A stretch of 64,000 bases of DNA from Vombatus ursinus (GCF_900497805.2 NW_020954611.1:5123968-5187967), one strand, 5' to 3'; shown: positions 1 to 12,880, counted from the stretch's first letter. Numbers and translations: made by a program. The notes: generated from the letters alone by a model not told the origin.

Positions 1-85
1 ATGTTAAAATAAGGTTTTCTAAGTCAGATGCCACCCAAAGGAATCCTTATGTATGTTAGTCCTTTTCTATTTGAGTTTAAAAGCA
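1..85 (+). mobile_element. hAT-type miniature transposon fragment (cut by window edge)
   Basis: Bases about 25-78 follow the last third of the element at 2646-2854 in the same orientation: both read GCC-CAC/CA-AGGAATCCTTA, then a TTTCTATTTGAGTTT block. The terminal CACTG end is degraded here. Only the right end is visible. Confidence 0.6.
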
Positions 86-1004
86 CATATTTAAAGCATC
101 TTGGAGAGAAGAGAGCTCATAAAACTTTAAGATGCATTCACTTATTTTGGCATATAGGAAGCCAGTAGACTCAGATAAATACTTAGAGATTATTGAACTC
201 TAGTAATCAGAGGAAGAAAAGCCCAGCATGTCATTAGTTTATTTCATTTTTTGCCTTTTAATGACTCTTGTAAGCTCTCCCCCAAATCCTGTAATTATCC
301 TCCATTGGCTTCAAATTTATTCTCTTGTTTTCCGTTGTTGTGATATGGAAATGCTTCATGTTTTAAGATCTATCTAGAGAGTTATGAACATTTTACACCA
401 AGTTATTAAGTGTGGTAATAAAAAGTGACACATTCCAATCTGAGGATTTGTATTTCTTGTTATGAACTGCCAGACAATTGTGAGGTGATACATTTAAACT
501 GTCTCTCTTTTAAAATTCAAATCAAGATGTAGAAATACTGATTTAAAAAATAAACCTTTAAGATGATATTCTATAATTCATTACTATAAAGATGTGCCCC
601 AATCAAGAGACCAACTATATATTTCATCACCATTCCCTCAAAAATTAAAGCAAAAAACCCACCCACTCATGGAATTCGGGTGTTTTTCTTATTCCCTATT
701 ATGGTAGGTTCCCAGTACTGGGGGATTATCTCTATAAATCATATTAATGTCATTCAGCTAGAATTCCTTTCACTGTTAACAATTTAACAGCTTACCAAGA
801 AGTAAAGAACTGTCAAAGTAATAGCTAAATAGAAAAAAAAATGTTTCCCCTTTACTATAGTAACTAATAGAAATACTATTAAGACAATTAGTTTTATCAG
901 AGAAATGTGAGTATATTAGAAATAAATTTTCATGATGTCAAAAACTCAAAGAACTTGCTAAGGATGAAGATATTAATAATGTTGCCTTATTATACAGTTC
1001 AATG
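86..1004. other. Intron, no recognised feature
   Basis: AT-rich DNA downstream of the last visible CPXM2 exon. No reading frame, exon-like segment or repeat family was recognised. Confidence 0.5.
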
Positions 1005-1330
1005 AGTTAATCAGCTTCTGTGCTAGGTACTATGTTTTGCTATGCAAAGAAACCTAAAATATGGTCCTCCCTCTTCAGGAGCTTATAATCTATGTAGTGG
1101 AGATTGAAGAGAGTGGACATATACAGCTACAAAAAAGTCACAGTACTAGGTAAAAATTGCCATTTCCAAATGAATAGTTCAAATCAAGCCTACAGGAGTT
1201 CAAAGAAGAGAAAGATTAGGGCAAGTCATGGTGGTAAGGAGTTCCAGAAAGGACTTGGCCTGAGCTTTTAGGATAGGGGTGATTCAGATAGGCAGTAGTG
1301 GGAAAGCAATAAGAATTCAGACAATGGAAA
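1005..1330 (-). repeat. L2 LINE 3' fragment
   Basis: The order TGTGCTAGGTACTATG, TTCAGGAGCTTATAATCTA and then GTTCCAGAAAGGACTTGGCC follows the reverse of the L2 3' end (size-class words such as aggagctcacagtcta and gaaggcttcct). Strongly diverged. Confidence 0.6.
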
Positions 1331-2564
<1,234 letters not shown>

Positions 2565-2890
2565 ATAATAATAATAACTAGCATTTCTATAGCACTTTAA
2601 GCAAAGCACTTTATATGACTCATCTGTTAGGCTGGTTACGTAGTCCAGAGTGTCAAACATATGGTGGTCTACGTTATTCTCAAGTGCTGCCTGAACCATA
2701 TAAATATGTAGAGTGGGGAATATTTAACAAAATAAAAAATATACAATAGAACGCAGATAATGTTATTATGTTCTTTTCAAAGATAATATGCAGCCCACAG
2801 GAATCCTTACATGTGGTTTAGTGGCCCTGTTTCTATTTGAGTTTGACACCACTGATGTAGTCCATCACTGGAGCCATATTTAGTAGGACC
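2565..2890 (-). repeat. MIR-type SINE, interrupted
   Basis: The words AGCACTTTAAGCAAAGCACTTTATATGAC are the reversed MIR tail. The copy is split by the hAT-type element at 2646-2854, whose 8-bp target duplication is preserved. Confidence 0.6.
2646..2854 (+). mobile_element. hAT-type miniature transposon with 8-bp target duplication
   Basis: The element starts CAGAGTGTCAAAC (2646-2658) and ends GTTTGACACCACTG (2841-2854), imperfect terminal inverted repeats of the CAG...CTG hAT type. It is flanked by ACGTAGTC (2638-2645) and ATGTAGTC (2855-2862), a 7/8 match of the 8-bp size expected for hAT insertion. It has no coding capacity and must have moved with a transposase supplied elsewhere. The interior is AT-rich. 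Confidence 0.82.
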
Positions 2891-3384
2891 TGTCAAAGTC
2901 TTCATGCTGTTGGTATAGTGAGATGCCTTGATCTCCTCCATGAGATGAGGTTTTGGAGGAGAATTTTAGTGAAAATCCTTGAGAAGAAAGGCTATCCTCT
3001 CTGACTGAAAAATAATCAGTGAAGTACCTGAGAGAAGGGAACTAGGGAAAACACCAGGATATACTCATTTCAATGGGGATATGGTACCTGATTTACCTTG
3101 CTTATAGTTATCAAAGGAAAAGGTACCCTTAACCCTAACCCAAAAAACTATGAACAATTTTGTAACATTAGGGGTGACTATGCTTTCCTCACAAAGCAGT
3201 AAGGAAATGCTTCTGACATGAAAAGAGAATTTAGAAAGAAGAAAAATCTGGGAGGACACTTCATCTGGGGGTGGGGGTGGGGTAACGATATGAACAAAGG
3301 CAGAAAAGCAAAAGGTTTGTTGTTATTGTTGTTAATTGTTTGTTTTTATTTCTCAAATAAACAGGCTGCTAATGAAGAATGACT
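2891..3384. other. Intron, no recognised repeat
   Basis: Only a short G-rich run (about 3268-3284) stands out. Confidence 0.4.
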
Positions 3385-3640
3385 CAAGAGAGGGAGTTAG
3401 CTGAGTAGCAGAACATAAAGCTAGAAAAGGTAGATTGTAGTCAGATTATCAAAGGTCACGGATGCCAAGACATGAAGCCTAGACTTAATTCTATAAACAA
3501 CAGGAAGCCACAGAGAATTTTTTTTGTTTTGTTTTTAAAAAGGCAGTGATCTGAGTAAAGCATATTTTAGAGATTAATCTAGGAGTGATATTTAAGGTAG
3601 ATTAATACAATGTACACTAGTGATGCTTTGCCAAAATGCA
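3385..3640 (-). repeat. Ancient L2-associated repeat, degraded
   Basis: The pattern CATGAAGCCTAGACTTAATTC, then CAACAGGAAGCCACAGAG, then CAGTGATCTGAGTAAAG matches the 'gggccttg..tggattttattct..gggaagccattgga..gtgacatgatctg' type of old mammalian repeat that follows reversed L2 ends elsewhere in this window (30.8 kb). The family name is inferred. Confidence 0.4.
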
Positions 3641-4333
<693 letters not shown>

Positions 4334-4394
4334 CTATCAAACATACTTAATGAAATTGTGGGATAAAAAAACAACAATAATAATGAGGATAACA

Positions 4395-4745
4395 AATAAT
4401 AATAGCTGATAATTCTACAGCACTTGAAGTACTTTCAATACATGATGCCCTTTTATTATTGCAATAATCTTTTATCACTCCTGATATTACAGCTGACATT
4501 CGTATATTGCTTTAAGGTATAGACTTTTTTCCCTACATTATTAGCTGTTGTGAAGGTCATATCCAGATCTCAAATCCAGGTCTCCTAAATCCAGATGCAA
4601 TGCTCTTTCCAGCGAACCAAGGTGCCTGGACTGGGAAGCAGGAGACCTTGAATTCTAGCCCTGACATTACAAGAAGCCTAATTGGTTATCCTAGGCAAAC
4701 TGCTGAGACTCTGGGATCCAGATTCCTAATTTACAAATGACATTC
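4395..4745. repeat. Two MIR-type SINEs (minus 4395-4615, plus 4620-4745)
   Basis: The first part shows the reversed MIR tail (AATAATAATAGCTGATAATTC...CAGCACTTGAAGTACTTTC). The second shows a forward MIR head (GACTGGGAAGCAGGAGACC, then TTGAATTCTAGCCCTGACATT). Both are old copies. Confidence 0.55.
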
Positions 4746-5139
4746 ACTATGTGTGGCCTTGGTGAAACTGGCATTTGGTGGGGAAGGATCCAAGCCTTGG
4801 ATATAAAGTTTGGACTACTTCTTCCCATTAAGGGATAGCAGTCAGGAGTATTGCTTGAACCTAAAAATATTTCTCATAGATTAACAATATGTAGGAAGGG
4901 CAAACAGATAATGACTGTAGTCCAGTACCATTTCTCTGAGGAAATCAGAGTAGTCAGACTCTGATGCCAATCCCCTGCCTTGCCTCTGAACAGGAATCAA
5001 AGTCTCCCTTGGAGAAGGGTGAGTGCAGGAAACTAGAGATATCTATTGATTCCTCCCTGTGAGTCACATCTATAGAGATCCATGTGGACATACATAACAT
5101 ACACAGACAACATATATAACACCAGCTACATGCTGAAGA
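4746..5139. other. Intron, no recognised feature
   Basis: No repeat family or exon was recognised in this stretch. Confidence 0.4.
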
Positions 5140-5395
5140 GGAAGCTGAGAATAAGGCTTGCCCAACGTTGCAAAGCTAGGAGGGGGCAGACCAGAGTTTG
5201 AACCCAAGGTTCTAAATCCAAATCCAGAGTTCTGTGCACTATCCCAGGCAATGAGTTAGTGCAGTGAATAAAAGTGCTGGACCTGGAGTCAGGAAGACCC
5301 CAGTTCAAACTCTGCCTCAGACACTTACCAGCTGTGAGACCCTGGGTAAGACACTCTGCATCAATTTTCTCACTTGCAAAATGAGCTTCTTTAAG
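5140..5395. repeat. MIR-type SINE (minus) next to tRNA-headed SINE (plus)
   Basis: 5140-5250 is a reversed MIR (GGCTTGCCCAACGTTGCAAAGC, then GAGTTTGAACCCAAGG). 5258-5395 is a forward SINE head with GTGCTGGACCTGGAGTCAGG and CTGCCTCAGACACTTACC-AGCTGTGAGACC. Confidence 0.7.
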
Positions 5396-5639
5396 GATTA
5401 CAGGGCATTTTCTGCTCAGGAATATGTGTTTCCTAAAGAGCAGTGGTTTTGCCAAAGAGTGGGTCAATACAGACTGGAAAATACCCCTGCCCTAGAGTAC
5501 AGTGTTTAGTGAGTTGCCAAAAAATTAATCACCAAGCAGCCAAATCTGTGATGATGAGCCTCTATGAACTCAATCAGGTTGGTCTTCCAGTGAGACTTAC
5601 AATCTCTATCTTTAAGCCTTTCTAGCCTAGTTGGGCCTG

Positions 5640-6290
5640 CTGGGGCATATCCTCTATTGGCTGCTGTTGTTATTCGTACTTCATTTTCTAAGAGGACCAA
5701 TGACACCACAAGGTGATGTCTTGACTCATGCGTGAACTAGATTTAAGTCAGGCAGAGTTGTACAAAGTCATCAGCCTCACTTTGTCTTCCAGAGTCATGA
5801 AAGTCCAGTGGCAAGACAAAGTGAAGATGACTGGTGACAGCCCTGGATACAATGGAGGAGGACCTTGGCATCTTTTTTTTTTTTTTTGTCTGACCAAGCT
5901 CTAAGCATTCCACAGCACCTGCTTCAGCCATCTTCATGGCAATCGGAACAAATTGTTCTCGTCCGCCCATTCCACCAGGGTACGTCTTCACATGCTTGGG
6001 GTAGATACCTCCCTAACTCACCTATGCATTTGAGACTTGTCTGTTACCTTCCACCTGGTTTAGCCCATCTGCTGAGATGGTTTTACTGGGGTGTGGCCAC
6101 TGTACATGCTATAGTTTCTTGGAGGCACAGATGAGAGTTGGGTGACAGATGGACACCAAAGGTAGATGAGCAGCCCTGAAAAGGGCTCAGCAAATCCTCA
6201 GACTGGAGCTGCTAGTCCTCCATGAACACCCCATACACCCTCCTCTACTGGCACAGCCTTTGAGAACCCGTAGTCATGGCCATGTACTAT
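5640..6290. repeat. Marsupial interspersed repeat, family not assigned
   Basis: The sequence AAGAGGACCAATGACACCAC, then GTGATGTCTTGACTC, then AGGCAGAGTTGTACAAAGTC, then CCAGTGGCAAGACAAAG matches a repeat remembered from many marsupial loci. It contains a 15-T run at 5873-5887 and is more GC-rich than its surroundings. No coding region is recognised, and the class (RTE-related or LTR) could not be decided. Confidence 0.5.
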
Positions 6291-6439
6291 GACTATTGAC
6301 ACATCAAAGCAGGACTTTGCTGCAAGCACACATTCTTTTGGGTTACGGATATGTTTTAGGAGTAGAAATTTGCAAAGTGGACAATAGTCTAATTTTGATG
6401 TTCGAGCAACATGGCTAAGGGGTGGACTTTCAGTTACAG

Positions 6440-6663
6440 CAGAGGTTCTTAACATTTTTGTGTCATGGACTCTTTTGATGGTATGGTGAAATCTACTGGC
6501 TCCTTTTAAGAACAATATATGTAAATGCATAAAATAAAACAGACAGGATTACCAAGGAAAGCAAAGGTTAGTAAAAATAAAGATGTATTTTTTCCCTATG
6601 CGAGGTGAGAATCTATCCATGAGCTTCTCGGAGGTAAATAGACTTCAGGTTAAGACTCCTATG
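6440..6663 (+). mobile_element. Non-autonomous hAT-like transposon, second family
   Basis: It begins CAGAGGTTCTTAAC and closes with GTTAAGACTCCTATG, matching a family of consensus CAGGGGTTCTTAACC...GGTTAAGAACCCCTG. The diagnostic interior words GTGTCATGGACTC and AAATGCATAAAATAAAA are present. Related copies lie at 45595-45765 (reverse) and 54035-54200. Confidence 0.7.
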
Positions 6664-6879
6664 TTGGAGACTTTTTTAAAATCATAGTTACAAAGATACA
6701 ACAGGCAGTTGAAAAAAAAAAAGACTGCCTGTATTCAATGAAAGCAAGGGAACCACATATATCTTGCACCTATAATAATCAAATATTCTGGAGTCACTTT
6801 TCAAGGGAAAACTAAAACTTTGTAGAAAGGTACAGGTTTATTCTAATTAGAAGTGGGCATACTTTAGAGCAAATTTCTG

Positions 6880-7165
6880 ATTTTCCATTTACTTAGCTAT
6901 ATGATCTTGGGCAAGTCACAAATTCCCTAGGTTTCATTTTCCTAATCTGTAAAATAAGAGAACTGGACTAGATGACCAATGTCATCAAGGACCCTTTCTA
7001 GATCTATGGTCTAAGGTCTAGATCTATGTTCTTATGTGACATTATTCAAATCAGTAACCTCTCTGTGTCTCAGTTTCTCCATAGGGAAAGTGAGCATGAT
7101 ATTCATTTTTCTATTCATCTCACAGAGTCTTTATAAACTCCAAAGTGTATTACAAATGTGCTATG
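6880..7165 (+). repeat. MAR1/MIR-type CORE SINEs
   Basis: 6880-7035 contains GATCTTGGGCAAGTCACAAA and the marsupial tail GGACTAGATGACCAATGTC...TTCTAGATCTATG. 7045-7165 shows CCTCTCTGTGTCTCAGTTTC with a MIR-type continuation. Confidence 0.7.
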
Positions 7166-7691
<526 letters not shown>

Positions 7692-7699
7692 CTACACCC

Positions 7700-8440
7700 T
7701 TGTCATTCAAGAAGGAATTTTCAAAGTGTAGCCTTTGGGTTGGCAATGAGAAGCACAGAGACTCATTTTGTTTACACAGTATTTCTGAGTTGGACAGTTA
7801 ACTCCAATTAGAAGACAAACTCCCTGTACAACATAGTCCCAAAGTGAGGATCTAGCATCTGTCTGAAGACCTTTAGTAAAGGGAAAGCCATTACCTCCTG
7901 AGGTAGCCCATCCCACTGTTACATAACTTCAATTGTTAGGAAGTCTTTTCTTATATCAAGTCTAAACCTGCCTTTTGAAATGTCCCACCCATTATTTCTA
8001 ATTCTGCCATCTTGGGACAAGCAGAAGAAATCTGATAGCTCTTCCACGTGGTGTGCCATTATATAATGGATGACATTAGTTATGTTCCCCACAAATCTCG
8101 TCTTATCCAAGCTAAACACAGGATCATAGATTTAGAATTGGAAGGAACCTTGGAGACCAGCTAATATTAATTTCTCATTTAATTGATAAGAAAGGTTAAG
8201 TGACTTGTCTAAGTATAATTTCTTCACCCCAGTTCTCATATGTCATTAATTAGAAGGCCTCCACCATCCTGGTGGCCTTCTTCTGTATGCTTTTCACCTT
8301 ATCAATATCTTTGCTATAATGAATGCATAATACACCAAATGTTATCTAACTTGGATTGGGCATAGAGAGCTCTCACCTCCATATTCCTGGATGCCATGGC
8401 TCTCTTACTATAGCCTAAAATTATAATAGCTCTCATGTTC
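7700..8440 (-). repeat. L3/CR1 LINE 3' part, interrupted by a MIR-like piece
   Basis: Reads as the reverse of the L3/CR1 3' end: CCTGAGGTAGCCCATCCCAC, GTTAGGAAGTCTTTTCTTAT, ATCAAGTCTAAACCTGCC, then CACCATCCTGGTGGCCTTC and CCATATTCCTGGATGCCATG. About 8115-8215 looks like a reversed MIR-type segment inside it. Confidence 0.75.
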
Positions 8441-8448
8441 TCCAAAGC

Positions 8449-8540
8449 TGGGGTGTGTGTGTATGCATGTGCACATACATATACACATACATGCACACAT
8501 ATACATATATACATATATACACATCTACACACAAACACAA
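8449..8540. repeat. CA/TG-rich microsatellite
   Basis: Alternating purine-pyrimidine tract built of TGTG, CACATA and TACATA units. It creates false open frames on both strands. Confidence 0.9.
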
Positions 8541-8699
8541 AGACCCTCACTGACAGTCACATTATAGAGAATATGGTCTGCTTTCTCAGGAAAGTGATAT
8601 CACTTTGGCAAATGCAGCTGAAGTTGCTCTAGTGAGGAAGGAATAACAATCCTTCTCATAAGAGATTTCTTGTTATTTATCACAAAACAAATGTAAGAT

Positions 8700-9215
8700 A
8701 CTAGGAGCAAAATCTAAGAATCCTAGAGAGTCAGAGCTAGAAGGAACCTTTCAATTCACCTAGTCCAACACCCTTTCTATGTTATTAACATAAAATATTA
8801 CTTTATTTTGCTTATGGTTTCCCTATCTTGCCCAGCCTGGAAGTTCAAGGGCTAATCACAGGTATAATTCCACTACAGATGGGCATGGGAGCTTTGACCT
8901 ACTCATTTTCTGACCTGGGCTAGTTCATCTCTCCTTAGAAAAACCTGGTGGCTGGCTCACAGCTCCAGGGGCTCACCCTATTGATGCCAGACTTGGGGCA
9001 GACACTTGATCAATCAGATTAGCTCACTGTAGCTCTGAATTCCAGAGCTAAAGAGATCCACCAGCCTCACTCTCTGCATAGCCTGAATGACAGATCACTA
9101 CGCATTGGTCAACATACTCATTTCAAGGAAAAGGAAACCTAGGCCCAAAAAGCAGTGGTCACTTGCCCAAGATGATATAGGAAATCAACGGCAGGGCTGT
9201 CATTGGAATCTAAAT
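8700..9215 (-). repeat. MIR-type SINE split by a 7SL RNA retrocopy
   Basis: Left part 8700-8790 (AGAGTCAGAGCTAGAAGGAACC, then CACCTAGTCCAACACCC) and right part about 9117-9215 (GGAAAAGGAAACCTAGGCCC, then CACTTGCCCAAGATGATATAGG) are consecutive pieces of one reversed repeat. The 7SL copy sits between them. Confidence 0.6.
8815..9108 (-). pseudogene. RN7SL pseudogene: 7SL (SRP) RNA retro-pseudogene, nearly full length
   Basis: Read on the minus strand this follows mammalian 7SL RNA from the Alu domain through the S domain and back. Recognisable words in order are GAGGCTGGTGGATC, GAATTCAGAGCTACAGTGAG, GGCATCAATAGGGTGA, CCACCAGGTTTTTCTAAGGA, GAACTAGCCCAGGTCAGAAA, GAGTAGGTCAAAGCTCCC, CTGTAGTGG-AATTATACCTGTGA and CTTCCAGGCTGGGCAAGATAG. 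Divergence is spread over the whole length and most CpGs are lost, so it is a dead copy, not a transcribed SRP RNA gene. The flank beyond the RNA 3' end is T-rich on the plus strand, consistent with a decayed A tail. It is not a dimeric Alu-like SINE, because the S domain is retained. Confidence 0.85.
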
Positions 9216-10069
9216 GTTAAATGGAAGCTAAAATTGGGCAAAAATGTTTTGTTGACAAAGTAACTAATATTACAAAGATGGCAGGGGGGAGAAAATTATT
9301 TGAGATTCACTGTATTATAACATATTCTTTCCCTGAAAAAGAAACTTTACCTAAGATAAAGCTTCTTCTATTTTACACATGTTTTTAGAAATACATTCAA
9401 TGTTTATTATATACGAATCAAAACCTTCAGGGTGGAAAGATTTAAAAAAGATGCTCTGGAGTCAAACATATGTCTAAGAAAAGCAAATGAAGATTGAAAA
9501 TAAAAGTATATATTAAATATTTAAAAAATTCTCTTTCCCTCAAGATTCCCTCTCTCTGATTCTTGAAGGCCTTTGTATTACTTGATCTGCTTTTTTCAAA
9601 GTTGAATTACAATTCAATAATATTACTAGTACAGTCTCATATGAATATGAAAAGCTTTAAAGGTTAATATGCTAACTTTAAGAGCTTGGTGAATCCTGTA
9701 GATAATTAATTTTGAAAGCAGTAAGAAGAAAAAAGAATGTTCCCTTTTACTTCATTATTTTAGCTCTGGGGTAAAGGTTTCCAGGATGAGAATAAGATAA
9801 TGCTTTGGGGTTGAACCAGCATGGTGAGTTACTGAGAAAGGTAATACGATGCAGATGAAAGAGAATAGATTTGCAGCTTAAGGAATCTTACCTCTGAAAT
9901 TTGCCATATGTGACCTTGGTCAAGTTTCCACCAGAGTTAAGTAAGAGCAGTATAGGCACAAAGGTCAACTTGCCCCCTCTACTTGAAAAGACAGTTAGTT
10001 CTTAATTGTCAAAAACCCTTCAATTATAAGAGGAAAGAAATGTTTCTTGAAAGAAATTCTCCAAAGAGG
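9216..10069. other. Intron, no clear feature
   Basis: AT-rich intron. A possible MIR-like scrap lies near 9885-9925 (ACCTCTGAAATTTGCC, then GACCTTGGTCAAG). Nothing else was recognised. Confidence 0.4.
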
Positions 10070-10464
10070 AAAAAAAAAGAAAATAGAATCAGAGGAAGTT
10101 AGAATCTTCCAGCTATAGACCAGTGAACTTGACTTTGATTCCTCACAAAAATTTGAAATATATTATTGAAGGAATTGTTTATAAGAAAGCTAAGTGAGGA
10201 TTGATCACTAAAAGTCAGCATAGCTTTATTAAGTACAGGTGATGCTTGTTTAATTTTATTTCCTTTCTGACAGGATAACTTGATTGATATTTCAAGGGAT
10301 TGTTTTTGGCATCTTATAACTTGATTCTAGCACAGCAGTTTGACAAAGTCTCTGACAATCTCCTTGAAAATAAATGGGAGAGACATGTGCCAGATGAAAG
10401 TATAGTTGGATGAATTAGGAGGAACTGGTTAAATAACTCGATCCAGAGGTGGTCAATGTCAATT

Positions 10465-10725
10465 TGAGGTCAGTAAGTCAACAAGCATTTATTAAATGCC
10501 TACTATGTACCAGGTACTGTACAAAGCCCTGGGGATAGAAAGATAAAAAACAGCTTCTGCTCTCAAGAAGTTCATAGTCTAATGGGAGAGACAATATGCA
10601 AGCAACTATTTACAAAAAAGTTATATACATGATAAATTGAGGGTGGTCTCAGGGGGAAGGCTTAAGATTAAGAGGGACTGGGAAAGACTTTTTGCAGAAG
10701 GTGGAACTTTAGTTGAGTTCTAGAG
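10465..10725 (-). repeat. L2 LINE 3' end inside L3
   Basis: Reversed L2 end: AAGCATTTATTAAATGCC, TACTATGTACCAGGTACTGT, CTGGGGATAGAAAGAT, AAGAAGTTCATAGTCTAATG, then GACTTTTTGCAGAAGGTGG. Confidence 0.85.
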
Positions 10726-11221
10726 TGAATTACCCCAAGTACTTGGCTGTAGGCAGTTTGGCATTTTACTGATAACCTGGATGAAGGCATAGAGGGCATA
10801 TTTATAAAAATGTCACTGATACAAAGCTAGGACAGAGAGCAAACATGTTGGATGGCAAAATGGGGATCCAAAAATGTCTCACCAGGACCAATGGGCAAAA
10901 TCTTATGAATTTGATTTTAATGGGAATAAATGTAAAGTTCTATGATTGGATTTAAAAAAAAGGAACTGCAAAAGAATAGGATAGAAAAACAATAGCTCCT
11001 GTGGGGTTTAGTGGTGGGGAATCTGAGCATTTTAGTATACTACAAGTTCAAAATGAGTGTGACCCGCAACCAAGAAAAGCTAATGTGATCTTGGAATGTG
11101 TTAAGAGCAGTACAGGATCCAAAGCAAGAGAAGCAATAGTACCACTGAACTTCTTCTCTGGACAGATCATATCTGTAGTATAGTATAAGATGCAGAAAAG
11201 CTCTAGGACAATCAGTAGATC

Positions 11222-11640
11222 AAAATGGCTTCTTTTGAAGATACAGCTACCCTGACCTACTGGCAGTTCCTTGAACACAAGGCTCCATCCCTTATTGTTA
11301 TGCTTCTGCACTGTCACCCAAACCTGGGAAGCTCTATCTTTTCACCATCATCTTTGACTTTCCTTGGCTTATTTGACCTCTTTCAAAATTCAGTTCAAAG
11401 CCACCATTCTGAAGGAAGTTTTTCCTGATGCCTCGCCCTCACCTCCAACAGCTGCCAATATCTCTGCCTTTCAGATTACTTTCCATCTATTATGTGTGTG
11501 CACTTAAAAAAAATGCATACCTATTTCTATGTTGTCTTTCCCATTTAAATCCATGTTCCTTGAGGGCAGGTACTACCTTTTAATTTCTTTGTATTTCTAG
11601 TACTTAGCACTGTGCCAAAAACTTGATGATTGACTGAGTT
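11222..11640 (+). repeat. L2 LINE 3' end inside L3
   Basis: Forward L2: TTCAAAATTCAGTTCAAAGC, GGAAGTTTTTCCTGATGCC, then CCTTGAGGGCAGGTACTACC and CTAGTACTTAGCACTGTGCC. The short frame seen here (MASFEDTATLTYWQFLEHKA) is L2 sequence, not a host gene. Confidence 0.8.
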
Positions 11641-12004
11641 GTGAAGGGACTAGAGACCATGCCATGTGCTGACTGGCTGCAGGAGTTTAGAATCTTTAAT
11701 CTTGAGATGATATTTGGAGACTTGTCAAGCAGAAGATTAATTGAACTTGTCCTGCACAATTAGAAGCAATATGCAGAAACTACCATAGGACAGATTTGGG
11801 TTGATATAAAGGGAAAAAAATCTAACAATTTGAGCGTTCAAAATTGCTATCTAGTTGGCACGGAAGGAAGGAAGTTCCTATTCATAGGAGATCTTATACT
11901 AAAGATTGGATGACCATTTGCTTAAGATGTTTCTAAAGGGATCGTTGTCCTGGGACAAGCTGTTCTAGATGACATCTGAAGACCTTTCCAACTTTGAGAT
12001 TCTG

Positions 12005-12115
12005 GCATTGAGTAAGGTTTCATAACCTCCCTGGGCTTCAGTTTCTACATCTGTAAAATTAACTTGGACTAAATGACCTCTTAAGATTTAAAAGTAGAAA
12101 AGACCTATGATTTGA
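12005..12115 (+). repeat. MIR/MAR1-type SINE tail
   Basis: CATAACCTCCCTGGGCTTCA, then CATCTGTAAAATTAACTTGG-ACTAAATGACC. Confidence 0.65.
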
Positions 12116-12684
12116 ATACAGATTATCTCTGCCTTCTTTTCTCCTTTTTGGTACATCTTATCATTACTTCATTCATTCCAAGTTGTTTTAGTTAACAGTT
12201 ATTAGGGCAATAATGCAGAACTGTGCATTCACATAAATCTGTATGCTAGCTTTTACAGTTAATGACCTGGTAACATTTTTATGGTTTTCCAATGAAGTCT
12301 CAAGTACTTTGAGAGATGTCAACTAAATATCAGTTAGAAAAACTAGGTCCCTTGAGATAACTGAAAGGAGAGTGAAATGATTTTGAATATTTCTTCTTGT
12401 TATCATGAAATTTATTATGATAAAAAGGGAGGGGTTTGAAGTTTCTTGAGAAACTTTATTAAGAGGTTCATCTGTTATTAGAATCGTTCCTCCCAAAAAA
12501 CCCCTCAAAGTTCTAAGGCAACACCGTTCTTATTTACAAGTGAATTAATGTTTGTTAGGGTCATTCATTAAACATTTAAGGGTCATTGATGGCACTGTGT
12601 TAAGCAGTGGGCATACAAAAAATGGAGATGTTGATAGAGAGAGATGGATACATGCATATATACATATATGGATGTATATGTACT
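12116..12684. other. Intron with an L2 scrap and a TACATA repeat
   Basis: 12555-12620 looks like a reversed L2 end (CATTAAACATTTAAGGGTC, then GGCACTGTGTTAAGCAG). 12645-12684 is a CATATA/TATG microsatellite. The rest is unassigned. Confidence 0.5.
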
Positions 12685-12880
12685 TGTTGTTCAGTCATTC
12701 ATTTGTGTCCAACTCTTCCTGACCCCAATGGACCACAGCACAACAGGTCCTTCTATCCTCCTCTACTTCTCAAAGTCTGTCCAAGTTGATGTTCATTGTT
12801 TCCATGACACTATCTATCCATCTCATTCTATGCCATCCCCTTTTACTTTAGCCTTCATTCTTTACCAACATCAGGGTCTA
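12685..12880 (-). mobile_element. RTE/BovB-type LINE, 3' terminal piece
   Basis: The sequence GTTGTTCAGTCATTCATTTG, TGTCCAACTCTTCCTGACCCC, CACAGCACAACAGG, then CATGACACTATCTATCCATC, ATGCCATCCCCTTTTA and ACCAACATCAGGGTC follows the reverse complement of the ruminant BovB 3' region word for word (compare gttcagtcgctcagtcgtgtccaactctttgcgacccc...gccatcc). It is flanked on both sides by CATATA microsatellites. Frames here are not protein coding. Confidence 0.8.

Larger units (their letters stand above)
10070..12000 (+). repeat. L3/CR1 LINE ORF2 to 3' end, interrupted by two L2 pieces
   Basis: 10070-10464 shows the reverse-transcriptase region seen in other L3 copies (CTATAGACCAGTGAACTTGAC, then TCAGCATAGCTTTATTAAG). 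10726-11221 continues with ATGAAGGCATAGAGGGCAT and AAAGCTAATGTGATCTTGGA. 11641-12000 resumes at GAAGGGACTAGAGACCATGCC and ends in the 3' motif GATGACATCTGAAGACC. The frame is ruined by stops. Two L2 segments (minus 10465-10725, plus 11222-11640) separate the three parts. Confidence 0.75.

Noticed and set aside
8314-8632. Frames with Cys/Val or Thr/His repeats on both strands
   Set aside because: Products of the TG/CA microsatellite at 8449-8540.
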